Of a stretch of DNA of 64,000 bases, positions 9,949 through 20,194 are shown piece by piece (the stretch's first letter is position 1; the number at the start of each line of letters is the position of its first letter). This stretch comes from Marasmius tenuissimus (taxonomy: Eukaryota; Basidiomycota; Agaricomycetes; Agaricales; Marasmiaceae): contig JAQOTA010000071.1 of assembly GCA_029532415.1 (NCBI GenBank), positions 1,178,001-1,242,000 of the forward strand. Direction: 5' to 3'. Under the pieces are notes generated by a model. That model saw only the letters and a program-made list of their open reading frames with translations, did not search any database and was not told the DNA's origin. A program made the translations under genes and the position numbers.

Positions 9949-11375
9949 CTAACGTCGATCCACTATGCCACACTCCGATGTGATGAAGGTTCCAAGTGGC
10001 GTATGTCCGCTGCTCCATGTCACGAGCAAAAGCCTGGGAGAAATGTCAGAAACGGAGTACACAAGCGAAGATGGAGATCTAGCCCTTACGGGGGAGACGG
10101 TCCCGATGTACAAAGATAGGGATTTCAGTCCCGTAAGCCTTTTGGCGAGGATGTCGAACAAGCCGACGTCCAAAACGCGTATGTTCAACCTGAGCGATTT
10201 CAATAGCGGCGGTAAAGCGTTCACCACGATAGCTGCCTCCTCGGGAGAAAGATACCGGTCACGGACGACCAATGATTGCAGAGTATCCAGAGAGTTCTGG
10301 ATGCAGCATGTGAGGGCATTCAGGCCCCCTGGTAGTACCGTGGGATAAATATGAAGTTCCTGGAGGTTACGGAATTTCCACTCCTCGGCGGTAAACATAT
10401 TGACCATCCACTCGCTCAGGGGCTCCTCGGACGTTGCAGTCGTGCTGAACGCGAGAGGTGTTGTGTTCAACCTGAGGACGAGATGCTTGATGGTAGCGGA
10501 ATGCCTCGCTAGGAAGCGACACAGTCCGGTTGGGTCCTCCCTGAACGTCTTGGGGAAAGAAGTTTGAATCTCGAATCTTGTGAGGTTGGGGAAGTGATCC
10601 ATCGTCAAGAAGAGCTGGGAAAGATCGGTGGTTCCCCATGAGCATAAGGTGAAGGCGCGGAGTCGCGAGGCTAAGCCGTTAATAAACGGCGCAACCACCT
10701 GGAGCAAAGTTTCCGCACATGTTGGGTCGAAATGTAACGGGTTATCGATGAGCTCTATGGATAGTTCATCCACTGCGGGTAGTGTCGTTATAGAATGAAT
10801 GATGGTTCTGAAAGCAGCCGTATGTCCTCTCAGGGAAAGCTTCCTGAGGTTCTGTCCGAACGAGGTCCATGCAGTCTGTAGGAACATGTGAATTTCCGGA
10901 GCGGAATGCTCGCCCCAAGAATGACAGTCGATAGTGAAGGTGTTCACCCTCGTCAGACACGGTAGGACGTCAATGAGCGTCTTCGTAGCCTGCTCCTCAG
11001 GCCGAGAGGACATCGAGCGGCCCAATGCGAGGTGTAAGACGTTTCCAACTCTGTCCAGCATTGTCGGAATCTTTGGTCTCCCATAATACCGAAAATCAGG
11101 GCTGACGGTCAATTGAAGCACCCGTTGTCCGACCATTGGGTCGCTTTGATTTCATTCAACAGTGTGATGTGGGAACGGGAGATGGAAAGCACTCACGACA
11201 GTCGGCAGAGATACTGGCTCGTCTTCCGACTCAGCGTTTGTAGGTCAACCCTTCGGTATCGGAGGTCCATCGCAACGTTGAAGAAGAGGCTATTCAACTC
11301 CAGTAACTTGACCAGGTCCGTGCGAGGGATGAAACTGGCGATATAGAGCCAAATTTCGGCTGGGAGATGGGTCAT
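9949..11375 (-). CDS. F-box protein with leucine-rich repeats
   Basis: Two exons (11375-11197 and 11143-9949) around a 53-nt intron give 1374 nt, 457 aa. The first ~45 residues (LPAEIWLYIASFIPRTDLVKLLELNSLFFNVAM) are an F-box, which binds Skp1 in SCF ubiquitin ligases. The rest contains irregular leucine-rich repeats (LRAFTLCSWGTTDLSQL, ATIKHLVLRLNTTPL, LKSLRLNIRVLDVGL, LKSLSLYIG), the usual substrate-binding part. F-box/LRR genes are one of the largest, fastest-diverging families in Agaricomycetes, so the target cannot be guessed. The intron joins MTHL...CRL to SDPMVGQR in frame. It is tail-to-tail with the Sec14 array and lies downstream of the Hsp70-like gene on the same strand. Confidence 0.8.
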
Positions 11376-11978
11376 ACTGCTTCTGGGATGTGGGGAGTGG
11401 TGTGGAAGACAGCATGGGGTAGAGAACGGTTTAAGTACATGTCAAGAACCAGCCAAATTTATTTGGCGATCACAATTCTCAATACACTCAACTACACAGC
11501 CACTACGCTTTGTTGACACTCTTACGATGTGGGCGCAGAAATCATCGCTTAGATGTGTCGAATTGATATCTTCCACAGCAAAATTAACGAGACCATGCGG
11601 CCCCGGTGCCTTCATCTGAGGAAGCTGGCTCAAAACAGTTCTTCACCACGGAAAGCGACGCACTTCAGGTACCTGGGGAACGTGTAAACGACCAGTCCAT
11701 TCAAGCACAATCACCCAAGGGGGTAACTATCAAACAAGATCTAACCCTTCCCCGCTATTCCGACTGTTCTGCATATTATTCTATAGCGACGTAACTTTCC
11801 CCACATAGCAAAGCTCAGATTCAATTGCGAGTGATTGAATGAACGGTTGCTTGAGCTCCCAGTCCAAAATCTTAGCACGGATCGTCTCCACGGTCTCTCA
11901 ACGCCCGTACCCCCACCAGCGTCCTCGGTCTCACAAAGGTTCGACCCTTTACCAAGTACGTCATGGACCTAGCGATCT
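11376..11978. other. Intergenic between Hsp70-like and F-box genes
   Basis: No gene is seen. It must contain the 3' flank of the Hsp70-like gene and the promoter of the F-box gene; I see no clear TATA box or poly(A) signal. Confidence 0.45.
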
Positions 11979-14900
11979 CTACTTGCCCTTCTTTCCCTTC
12001 TTTTTCTTCTTTCCAGCGCCCGCATTCCCCCCTTTACTATGAGTACTCTTTGGTGTCTTTCCACCCTCGTCATCGTCGTCATCCTCCTTGCCCTCCTCGG
12101 TCTTGTTCTCGTTGTCATCGTTCTTGCTATCCTCCCCCTTGGCTTCAGGGTCGTCAGTCTTCTCCTCCGCTTTGACTTCGTCTGTCGTACTCCCGTTCAC
12201 CTCTACCTGGGCGCCTTCCGGCTGCGCAGCCTCCGCATTGTCCCCTGCCGTTTCGCTAGTCTCAACAGGAGCGGTCTCAGTAGGAGCGGCCTCAGCAGGA
12301 GTAGGAGTGGCTTCAGTAGAAAGGTCCGGATCAGCAGGCGCGGGTGATTCCGATGGCGCTGCCTCCGTACCGGCGTCTGCCGCGGGTGTTGCCGATGCCT
12401 CTTCAGCCTGGAGAGGTTCCGCTGCAACGACCTCTGCCACCTCTTCGCTGGAGGCTGCTTCACCACTCTGCTCTGGTGGTGGGGGTGGTGCCGAGTCCGC
12501 CTCCGTAGCTTCCTGAACTGGATCCGACGATACAGCCTCTTCCGCCTGAGCCCCCTCCTTGGGAGCATCCGCTGGTTGATCAGCAGATGGTGGTGGTGGA
12601 GTGGGCGCTTTCGGGGGTTCTGTCGCTTCTTCGATTTGAGGAGGTTGTGGAGTCTCCTCCTCATCCAGTAATAGCGCACCTGGTGGCCGGGGAGTACCAC
12701 CTGGCTGGGGTGTTGCTACTCTCGACGCAGGTTTGGGAGTAGGCGAAACCGATGGTTTCGGTGTGCCCGCGGGTTGCGGCGTCGCGGCCCTCGAAGATTT
12801 CGATGCCGGCGTTATAGATCCTTTGGGAGTAGCTGTTTTGGACTTTTGTCCCCAGCCCCCCAAGGAACCTAAGCGAGAACCGAGGGAACCGAGTGTATCG
12901 GATATCGACGATGTTGCTGCTGCTGCTGCGTCTGAAGTCATCAATCCATTGGCTAGAGATGTACCATACGAAAACAAACCATTCTCACTAGTCGGACTGG
13001 TCGCAGTTATGGGCTGAGTCGCAGGATCGACATTGACCTCTGGAAAACTGAGCGGGGAAATGACTGAGGACGCAGGTCTGTTGATTACCTGCGGCTTCTC
13101 TGCAACACTTCCAACGACTGAGACTGGCCTGCTGCCAGCAACTGAGACCGGTCTACTCCCGGCGACTGAGACAGGTCTACTTCCAGCAACTGAAACTGGC
13201 CTACTTCCGGCAACCGAGACTGGCCTACTCCCGGCAACCGAGGCCGCCCTGCTGCCAGCCTTCGAGCTCAATGTACCTGCCGGCGGATGTGCGACCGCAA
13301 CAGGCTCTGGGGCTGCTTCTGGAGCGGGCGGCTCAACGATAGCGGGCGGAGGGGGAGGGGGAGCGTGCGCTACAACACGTTCAACTGTGGGGATGCCTTG
13401 TGCTTCACTGAGCCCAGGAGACCCAACTACGGGAGGTGTCGCCGAAACTTCGGAGGCTGGCGGAAGAGGTGCTGGTGCAACAGCAGGAGTCGCACGTTTG
13501 GATCGAATGGATTCTGCCAAGGACTTCGTGCTCTTAGCAGGCGAGGCTGCTGAGCCCCAGACCGAGGAGAGAGCTTCACCCAGCTTGGACGAGCTGCGGG
13601 TGGTGCTTATGCTAGCAGTATCGTCAAACTGAGATAACCTCTCTTTCCCTTTACTCCTCGATCGACTCCTAGAGCTATCACTGATCGCGCTTGAAAGTTC
13701 TCTAGACGAGGCAACGCTCGAGGCCCTTCCATTGATTGACGCATCGACCGGTGGAGGAACGGCAATAGAGGGCTGACTGGGGGGCGGGCCCACAACAGAG
13801 GCGCGTTTACTAGTTGGAGCTGTCACAGCTGGTGTATGGAATGAATCTGGTGAAGGAGCACGGGTTTGATTTCTGGTCGAACCTGCATTATCGTCTCCGG
13901 GAATTTCATCAGGCTCCTCCTCGTCCGTTCGGTGACCTCGTTCGTTGTAAATAATTGAGGCCGGGCCGCTATGTCAAGCTATTCAGCCAACGGACTGGCA
14001 ATATATAAGAAATGTATTCTTACTATTTCGTCGTTCCCTAAAACATGGGAACACGGGAAGAACGTTGAGAACGAAAACAAACTAGCCTTTAACCGATAGA
14101 TAGACTTACGTTGTCATTCCACTTTATCCGTGCTCTGAACTCGGTGAGGCCGAAGTGAATTTCGATTGAAAAAACAATATTCCAATACGTTTTCCCGTGT
14201 TTTCCTTGCTTAGCCTCTGCGCTCCCGCTCAGGGGAGACAGGTCGGCGCGAACGAGACATAATGTCGAGAACTCCTCTAAGGAGATAGTTTAGCTTACGG
14301 TTCTTGCCACATCAATAGACTGACCATGATTGCGGAGAATCCATTTCGGAACGTCATTCCCTCCTCGATAACACCAGATTTCCACCTCGAACACGGAGAG
14401 TAATGACAGACTTGTAAGCTCTGTGCAATATTTCCGAGTGAAAACCGTTGACTCCTTGACTCTGACGCCCTAAGGTGGTAAGATGAGTATCTTCCCGTTC
14501 AATTAGTTGTTGTCCAGTCAACTCACACGCGCCAAAATGCAATCAAAGGCATCCGGGAGCAATCGCGGTCCAGATGGGAGCTCGGTGAGACGATCCTTCC
14601 GCATTACATGGTCAGGATCGTCAGCTTTGAACTCCCGGAGGTATTCGACGCCGTACATGAACTTGGCTATACGGGCTGATACATGATGATCGCAAAAGAA
14701 CCCTATTGCACCATCTGCAACGGCTTTAGACCTATCAATGGTTTCAAAAAAAGCCGGAACAAGAGGTGGGGTCTCGTCCACTCACGTTTGACTGTCTGGC
14801 CGACTGACCGTGACGTTGAATGGTTTCAGGCGTTCTTGAAGCTGGGTGAACAGCCACGCACTTGCCGCGTAGCCTCCCACCAGAAAGATGGACTAATTTT

Positions 14901-16509
14901 GTGATGTGGTTAGAGCAAATTCCTCGGATATACTAGGTTTTTACCTTAATCAACCCTCGGGAGGACTCCAACTGGGTCTTTATCGCTGAAACCGCAGCTA
15001 CAAGAAACACGTAAAATGGGGATGGGGAACTCCAAAATGAATTCATTTACGTACCTGAAACTGAGGGCTCGAATAATTCTGCAACTTCTTCGCTATGGGG
15101 AGCTTTAGTGAGCGAAGGGTAAAGGTGGTTCGAGTGATCCTTACCCAGAAAGTCTCAGTTGCCCACTGCGGATACCAACTGAAAGATCCTTGTCGAGGGG
15201 AGAGCCGAACACGATGAACTGAGGATCTTTCTTGTTGCGGAATAACCTCTTTGTAGTCTCGTCAAAGCGCTTGGTAATGTGGTCCAAGGCGTCAGGGGTA
15301 CCATATTTTGAGTTCTTGAGTTTCTCTAATGTTCGGGGTCATTCAGGAATCCCGATAGCGAGTCGGAAAAAGATGGACTGACCCTCAAACAGAATCCGAG
15401 CCCTCCTACTGACGAATACCGAACCCGCGAAGATACCTGTATATGGGTATAGTGTTAGAGAAAGTAATGCCAACAGAGAATGAACGAGGGATCCTGACAA
15501 TCGGGTGGCGCAGTTTCTTCGATGACTAGCGGGTTCTGAGAGCGTATCGTGTATGCACTGATATCCAGGGTGCCACCACCCGCGTCCGCGATGAGAAAGC
15601 TCGACTTAGCGGGGTCCTAGAAGAGGAGAAGATCAGCGCCACAACCACTTACAGCAAATCCGTCCCACCTGGAGTACATCGGAGGCCAGTCCGTTCAGCA
15701 CGCAAGCATGTAAGCTCGCCTCCCCTTCGGTGACAAAGTATATTCGAGCTTTTCCTTCATGACTGTCTGTAATCAAACCCCCGTGAATGGCAGCTCGCCG
15801 CATCTTCGTTTGTTGCACTCCCTCCCAGCCGTTGGGATGTGATAAAACAAATTGCATGTTGGCCTCCACCGCTCTCCATAACGAAGCTCCATTCGCGTGT
15901 GTGTCGACTATGAAATCTCGCGTGCATCGAAAAAGGTATCCAAGAAAGTCCCCAAAAACGTGAACCGCGTTCTTCCCCGCGGGTAAAGGTCCGAACTTCA
16001 TTCCATTCATGTTCAGCTTCATCGTCCTGGGCCGTAAGCGTAACTTGAAGCTATGAATGTGGATTGATTCTCCGTATCAGTGATGAAAGTTGGGGATACG
16101 CACAGGTCTACTTTGACCCATCCTTCGTCTTCCGCCATAGAAAGCGTAGTTGATGTATCCGCCTCGGCACCTGCTGCCATTACACCTCCATCCTTATCGT
16201 AGTACAGTATTGAGGGTATCTTGTTGTTGCCTGCCTGGTGCTCCTGGCCCGGAAACCTGCTCACTTGTCGATCAGAAAGAAAAGAACAGATATGAGGTCT
16301 GGATGTTCGCCGCACCTGGTAACACCATGGATTTTGGGTATCTCCCCAGGCTCCAAAATCGCGTACGAAACCTATAGGAATTCGTGTCAGTGACTCGTTT
16401 ACACTTGGGCAAGGTTACTTGCACCACTGAACGTCGTGCCCACGTCGATTGCGACGACAAGGGATCGAGAGGCTCCCGTGTATGGTTTGCGTATCTCGGA
16501 AGTCTTCAT
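11979..16509 (-). CDS. Hsp70-like ATPase fused to a long disordered tail
   Basis: Fifteen exons resolve on the minus strand: 16509-16423, 16371-16316, 16256-16104, 16050-15669, 15616-15499, 15436-15383, 15325-15145, 15092-15055, 14997-14945, 14892-14786, 14731-14527, 14469-14325, 14276-14110, 14037-14024, 13968-11979. They total 3750 nt, 1249 aa. Residues 1-~600 are an actin-fold ATPase of the fungal Hsp70-like (HSPA12-like) group: phosphate-1 loop AIDVGTTFSG, SILYYDKDG, VLSHPNGWEG, phosphate-2 loop IADAGGGTLDIS, adenosine motif SIFLVGGYA, and the ending FSIEIHFGLTEFRARIKWND...YGPASIIYN where relatives usually stop. Here exon 15 reads straight on for ~650 residues rich in Pro, Ala, Ser and Glu, with six octapeptide repeats (S-V-A-G-S-R-P-V type) and a Lys-rich end (GKKKKKGKKGK). 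Intron 1 has a GC donor and exon 14 is 14 nt. The client or role is unknown. Confidence 0.8.
13117..13260 (-). repeat. 24-nt coding minisatellite, six units
   Basis: Six tandem 24-base units, imperfect at third positions, encode an octapeptide repeat (consensus S-V-A-G-S-R-P-V) inside the disordered tail of the Hsp70-like gene. The unit is a multiple of three, so gains and losses keep the frame; copy number is likely to vary among strains. Confidence 0.85.
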
Positions 16510-16934
16510 GACGGTGTGAGAAGGGAATTAAAGGTGATATTGAGAGTCGTCAGATGGTCAACAAGAGATTATGATGATGAAGATAGATGTGACGATATAG
16601 AGGAATCTGGTCGAAGAAATCGTGGGTGTATCGTGGATGTCGCGCTCTTGTAAAGACCTGTGCGATTCCGAATAGTTCATCCACCAAATCGTCCGTAAAG
16701 CCTCGCGTAGACCACGCAGAGGTGACGCGTTCAATTGTTAATACCGTTCATGCAACGCGTTTACAACGAGGCAGCCTCGTGGTGGTGGTTGAGGGTGAAG
16801 AGCATTCCTTACATATGCCCACTTTCGGTTTACTCTGTATCTTCTGATACAGAAAGCTCACTTGACCCCCATACTCATCGGTAAACCGATTATCTCGTGG
16901 CCACCCCTTTCTATTGCAAATTTCAGGTCCGGAC
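16510..16934. promoter_or_regulatory. Shared divergent promoter region
   Basis: Between the minus-strand Hsp70-like ATG (16509) and the plus-strand coiled-coil gene there are ~425 bases with no supported gene, so the two share one upstream region. I see no convincing heat-shock element or TATA box. Part of it may hold an untranslated or coding 5' exon of the plus-strand gene, since a good acceptor (ttgcaaatttcag) ends at 16926 just before its first ATG. Confidence 0.45.
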
Positions 16935-18446
16935 ATGCTGCCCGTCGCTAATTTGCATCTCAGAGAGCTCGCAACTGCTACTGTCGAGTTCTTTGGTACT
17001 CTTCGCTCTCCCACATCCTCGACACACTCGACCGTTGGCTCACCACTTACAGAGGACAACAAATCACTATCAGGTTCTATTACCAGCGCTGGTTCCTCTC
17101 CCACACGAGAGCTTTCCTCCTTACGTCACCGTCCCACCGTCGCAGACCGCCTGCAAGATATATGTTCTTGCAGCACACCATCATCGGGTACCAGCAAATT
17201 TCCGTCGATGCGTAGGGAATTCGATGAAACAAAGAGAGAGCTCGCCCGCACGAAGCTAGAGGTCGCGAAATTACAAGATCGATGCAAACTCCTGGAGAAG
17301 ACTTTGTCAGAGACGAAGGAGCTGGTGAAGATTAGGGAGGAGGAGCTGGAAAAAGTCCGAAGTGGACGGGGGGACGGGCGAGGGTCGCGGAACGGCAGTG
17401 CGGGAGGTGCTGGGGACATTTTGGAGAGGCGATATAGTGACGATGATGAAACCGACCACAGTGCATATTCAGAAGAAAGCCGTGCTCGTCTGAAAACAAC
17501 GGAGGTCTTCATGACACGAACAGACAGTTGGTCGGGAGCTCAAGTTCTCCAAGCCATCCACGATCTCAACTCCGAGATCCTACAGTTCTCTGCTGCAGCT
17601 ACGGAGCTTTGTTCTTTCAGCAAGAACGACGCAGCTCCGACAAAGGTGGTCGCTCAAGCTACACAGGACACGATAGCAAGACTGGGCCCCAACCTGGTCA
17701 ACACACTGTCCGGGAGAGACCACTCTCAAGATCCCATTCTAGTCCAGCTAGCCCTGCAGGGGTGCATATCGACATGCGTTGCCCGCGCGTTGTCCGTATT
17801 TTGCATGGGTTACCCCACCAAGGCCGATAATGTTCTAACCCAAATTTATTCCCATATCTATGCTGCAGGTGAGTTCGGGCTCGGCGGTCATACATTAGAA
17901 AAACTCAAAACGTCAACTCACCTAGAACCCCAACCGACATCATCAAAGTGGAGAGCTTTGTCTCACCGCTATATCCATTCCATATACCCTTACCTCGATG
18001 ACTACTCCTCAAACGAATTAGCAGAGACAATGTATAGATGGTCAGCGGACATTCTTCTGATCTCGGGAGGACAGAACGACAAGGGCTCCCTGACGTCAAG
18101 GGATGGTTTGCGGACGCGATTTGGAGACCAGATACGGAGAATAACGAAGACAACTTGCAAGCTTGCGCAAGTGACGAAGGAGGAGATCATGTCGACATGT
18201 TTCGAGATCGTCGCCATTGAGCACAGCGACACTTTTGATCCTCGTCGAATGGCCGATTCTTTCTCGGAGTATGGTACATCGACCGGTAATATCGTCACGA
18301 CAACGGAATTAGGTTTGCAATGCAGAACAAGGAGAGGAATCACGTACGGTGAGAACGGGAGCGTAGACAACGGAACGGAAACGCGGGTCCTGCTGGCTCC
18401 CAGAGTAATATTAGAATCTGTGCTGGACTTTGTGGACCCTAGATAG
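16935..18446 (+). CDS. Coiled-coil protein, unknown function
   Basis: I do not recognise a named family. From the ATG at 16935 the frame runs to TAG at 18446. A GTGAGT...CCTAG intron (17869-17925, 57 nt, no in-frame stop) is very likely removed, because splicing joins HIYAA to EPQPTSSKWRALSHRYI, restoring a contiguous helical segment; the product is then 484 aa. Visible parts: a Ser/Thr-rich N-terminus, a heptad-like coiled coil (~RREFDETKRELARTKLEVAK to LVKIREEELEKV, residues ~95-140), an acidic linker (SDDDETDHS), then a mostly helical C-terminal domain of ~300 residues with SAAATELCSF and YPYLDD. It is divergent to the Hsp70-like gene. The 5' end may lie in an upstream exon. Confidence 0.65.
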   Translation: MLPVANLHLRELATATVEFFGTLRSPTSSTHSTVGSPLTEDNKSLSGSITSAGSSPTRELSSLRHRPTVADRLQDICSCSTPSSGTSKFPSMRREFDETKRELARTKLEVAKLQDRCKLLEKTLSETKELVKIREEELEKVRSGRGDGRGSRNGSAGGAGDILERRYSDDDETDHSAYSEESRARLKTTEVFMTRTDSWSGAQVLQAIHDLNSEILQFSAAATELCSFSKNDAAPTKVVAQATQDTIARLGPNLVNTLSGRDHSQDPILVQLALQGCISTCVARALSVFCMGYPTKADNVLTQIYSHIYAAGEFGLGGHTLEKLKTSTHLEPQPTSSKWRALSHRYIHSIYPYLDDYSSNELAETMYRWSADILLISGGQNDKGSLTSRDGLRTRFGDQIRRITKTTCKLAQVTKEEIMSTCFEIVAIEHSDTFDPRRMADSFSEYGTSTGNIVTTTELGLQCRTRRGITYGENGSVDNGTETRVLLAPRVILESVLDFVDPR

Positions 18447-18639
18447 TGGGTTCCACCGGGAAGAGACGACTTTTTACGAGATATAACGAGGATGTTCTAA
18501 ATATTAGAGTCTGTAGGATTAGTGTTATTATTCTGTTACAATCAACTATTTGCCTACGACTGTTGCCGCCCCCCATTCAAGGCGGTAGAGAAAAGAAAGG
18601 CACAAATGGGATGCCCTCGATTGATAAGGAACGTAAGCT
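18447..18639. other. 3' flank of the coiled-coil gene
   Basis: Non-coding. Similarity to the repeat block begins weakly in this stretch. Confidence 0.4.
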
Positions 18640-20085
18640 TCGAGTGCATGATATGAAAGGATTGGCAGACGTAGTCCAAGCTTTCGTGTCGCAGAATCAG
18701 GAGGTGAGCGGTCCACTCGAGGGTTCTATACTCAGAAATTCAATTGCGGAAGAGCAGTGGTCACATTCGAGTCCAGTTTCCTGCGCAAAAGAATAGAGGC
18801 AGTGGTGTACATGGCACCGAGATGAGAGCAAGAGACAGAAGTCAATGCAGTGTGGGAGCGCTTATGCAATTTCGGGCGAGCGCCCAGAGCAAAAATTTCA
18901 AATCCCCGCCTGTGGGTCCATGTTTGCGCATTTCAACATGTCTATTTGAGGGACTACACGTACTGAGTGTCGCAGGAGCACATCAAGGCCTACTAAGTAC
19001 TCATCAACCTCAAAAACTACAAGACATTGATCAGTCGATCATAACGACATAAGTCTGCCTATTGAAAAAACATGTTCCCGAAAGAACACAAAGTTTAGAA
19101 AAATTGGTGGCCCAACAGACTGAGAATAGTCTGAATCGAGTTACGTGTCGTCCGAAGAGACACGCGCCGCAAATTCAACTGAAGAACGAAGCTGAGCCCT
19201 GGAGAAAATCCAAGCTGAGCCCGAAATCCTCAATTCCTGAAAACCTCCCCACAATTGACCGACCTGAACACATGGTACTAGAATAAGCCGGCTACGCTCC
19301 GTTCGCTGTGCTCACCTCCGTCCTGAGAGAACTCCGCCCCCGTCGGTAGCGTAGCCCTAAACCCCAGGCCCGTGAAGGGGAAGTTTCCCAGCTTGGGGGC
19401 CACATCCACCAGATGAAGTATGCCGCGAACCCTAGGTCGGAGCAGTGCAGCTGCGCCAGGCTCATCGCGGCAATACCCCTCCGTCACCCACGGGAGGAGG
19501 ACCAACATGGTGGCCAGTCGTCAGGGTACGAATACCCGAAAAGAAACCAAGAAATGGACTCGACCACCTTTTCAGAATGGGATCCCGTTCCTTGGTCGCA
19601 TCCATCAAAGGACACAGTGGTGAGGAGAGAGTGGGAACGTGTCCATACGGAGCTTCAGCCAAGTCGCGAGCCCACGAGCCAATAGGGTCGCCTTGGGATC
19701 TGAAGATGGGAAATCGAGGCTGCTTCGCCCATTCTTCATGACGCCTTTCATCTCTCAACCAACCACACACAGAGCCCTCTTTCCAACCAAATGGAAGTCT
19801 TCGGGAGTTGGAGCAGCATGGAGAGAGTTTTTCTGGTAGGTCAATTGACCTTCGAAGTCATACCCAGCTAGAGCAGAGATATCTGGTGGCTGAAAGCGAC
19901 CGGAAGATGAAGAGAAACTCAGACCTTAGCCCACTCGCGAGGGAGGAGATTCAAGAGAAACTCCTGTGTACAGGACGAGTGTTGCGGCATTCAGTCTGTT
20001 GGGGCAAAGAGAAGATGAACGGACGCGTGCGTGTCAATTCATGCGCTCGGGGCGGAGTTTGAAACAGCCATTAAGGGCAGGTCGC
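18640..20085 (+). repeat. Tandem repeat unit, copy 1 (~1.55 kb period)
   Basis: This stretch aligns along its length with 20195-21660. Shared blocks include GGATTGGCAGAC (18659), GGGAGCGCTTATGCAATTTCGG (18853), CAACAGACTGAGAATAGTCTGAAT (19114), CTCAACCAACCACACACAG (about 19756) and CAGACCTTAGCCCACTCGC (about 19920). The offset grows from about 1550 to 1574 bases, so the copies differ by many substitutions and small indels. No reverse transcriptase, transposase or other protein is recognisable in any frame. Confidence 0.8.
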
Positions 20086-20194
20086 GATATCAGCCTCGAG
20101 AAATCAGGACTTGATCAGGACCCCTGTCGACCGTGAATCTGATGAATTGATGAAGCGAGGATTGTCATTCATTTGGATTCTCCCAACTGATAAA

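Noticed and set aside
13117..13260. A regularly spaced repeat that could be taken for a CRISPR-like array.
   Set aside because: Units are directly adjacent with no spacers, encode an octapeptide, and the DNA is eukaryotic.
13033..13632. A 199-codon plus-strand open frame with repeats (A-T-E-T-G-L-L-P type).
   Set aside because: It is the antisense of the repetitive tail of the Hsp70-like gene; the minus strand joins conserved exons in frame, the plus strand has no support.
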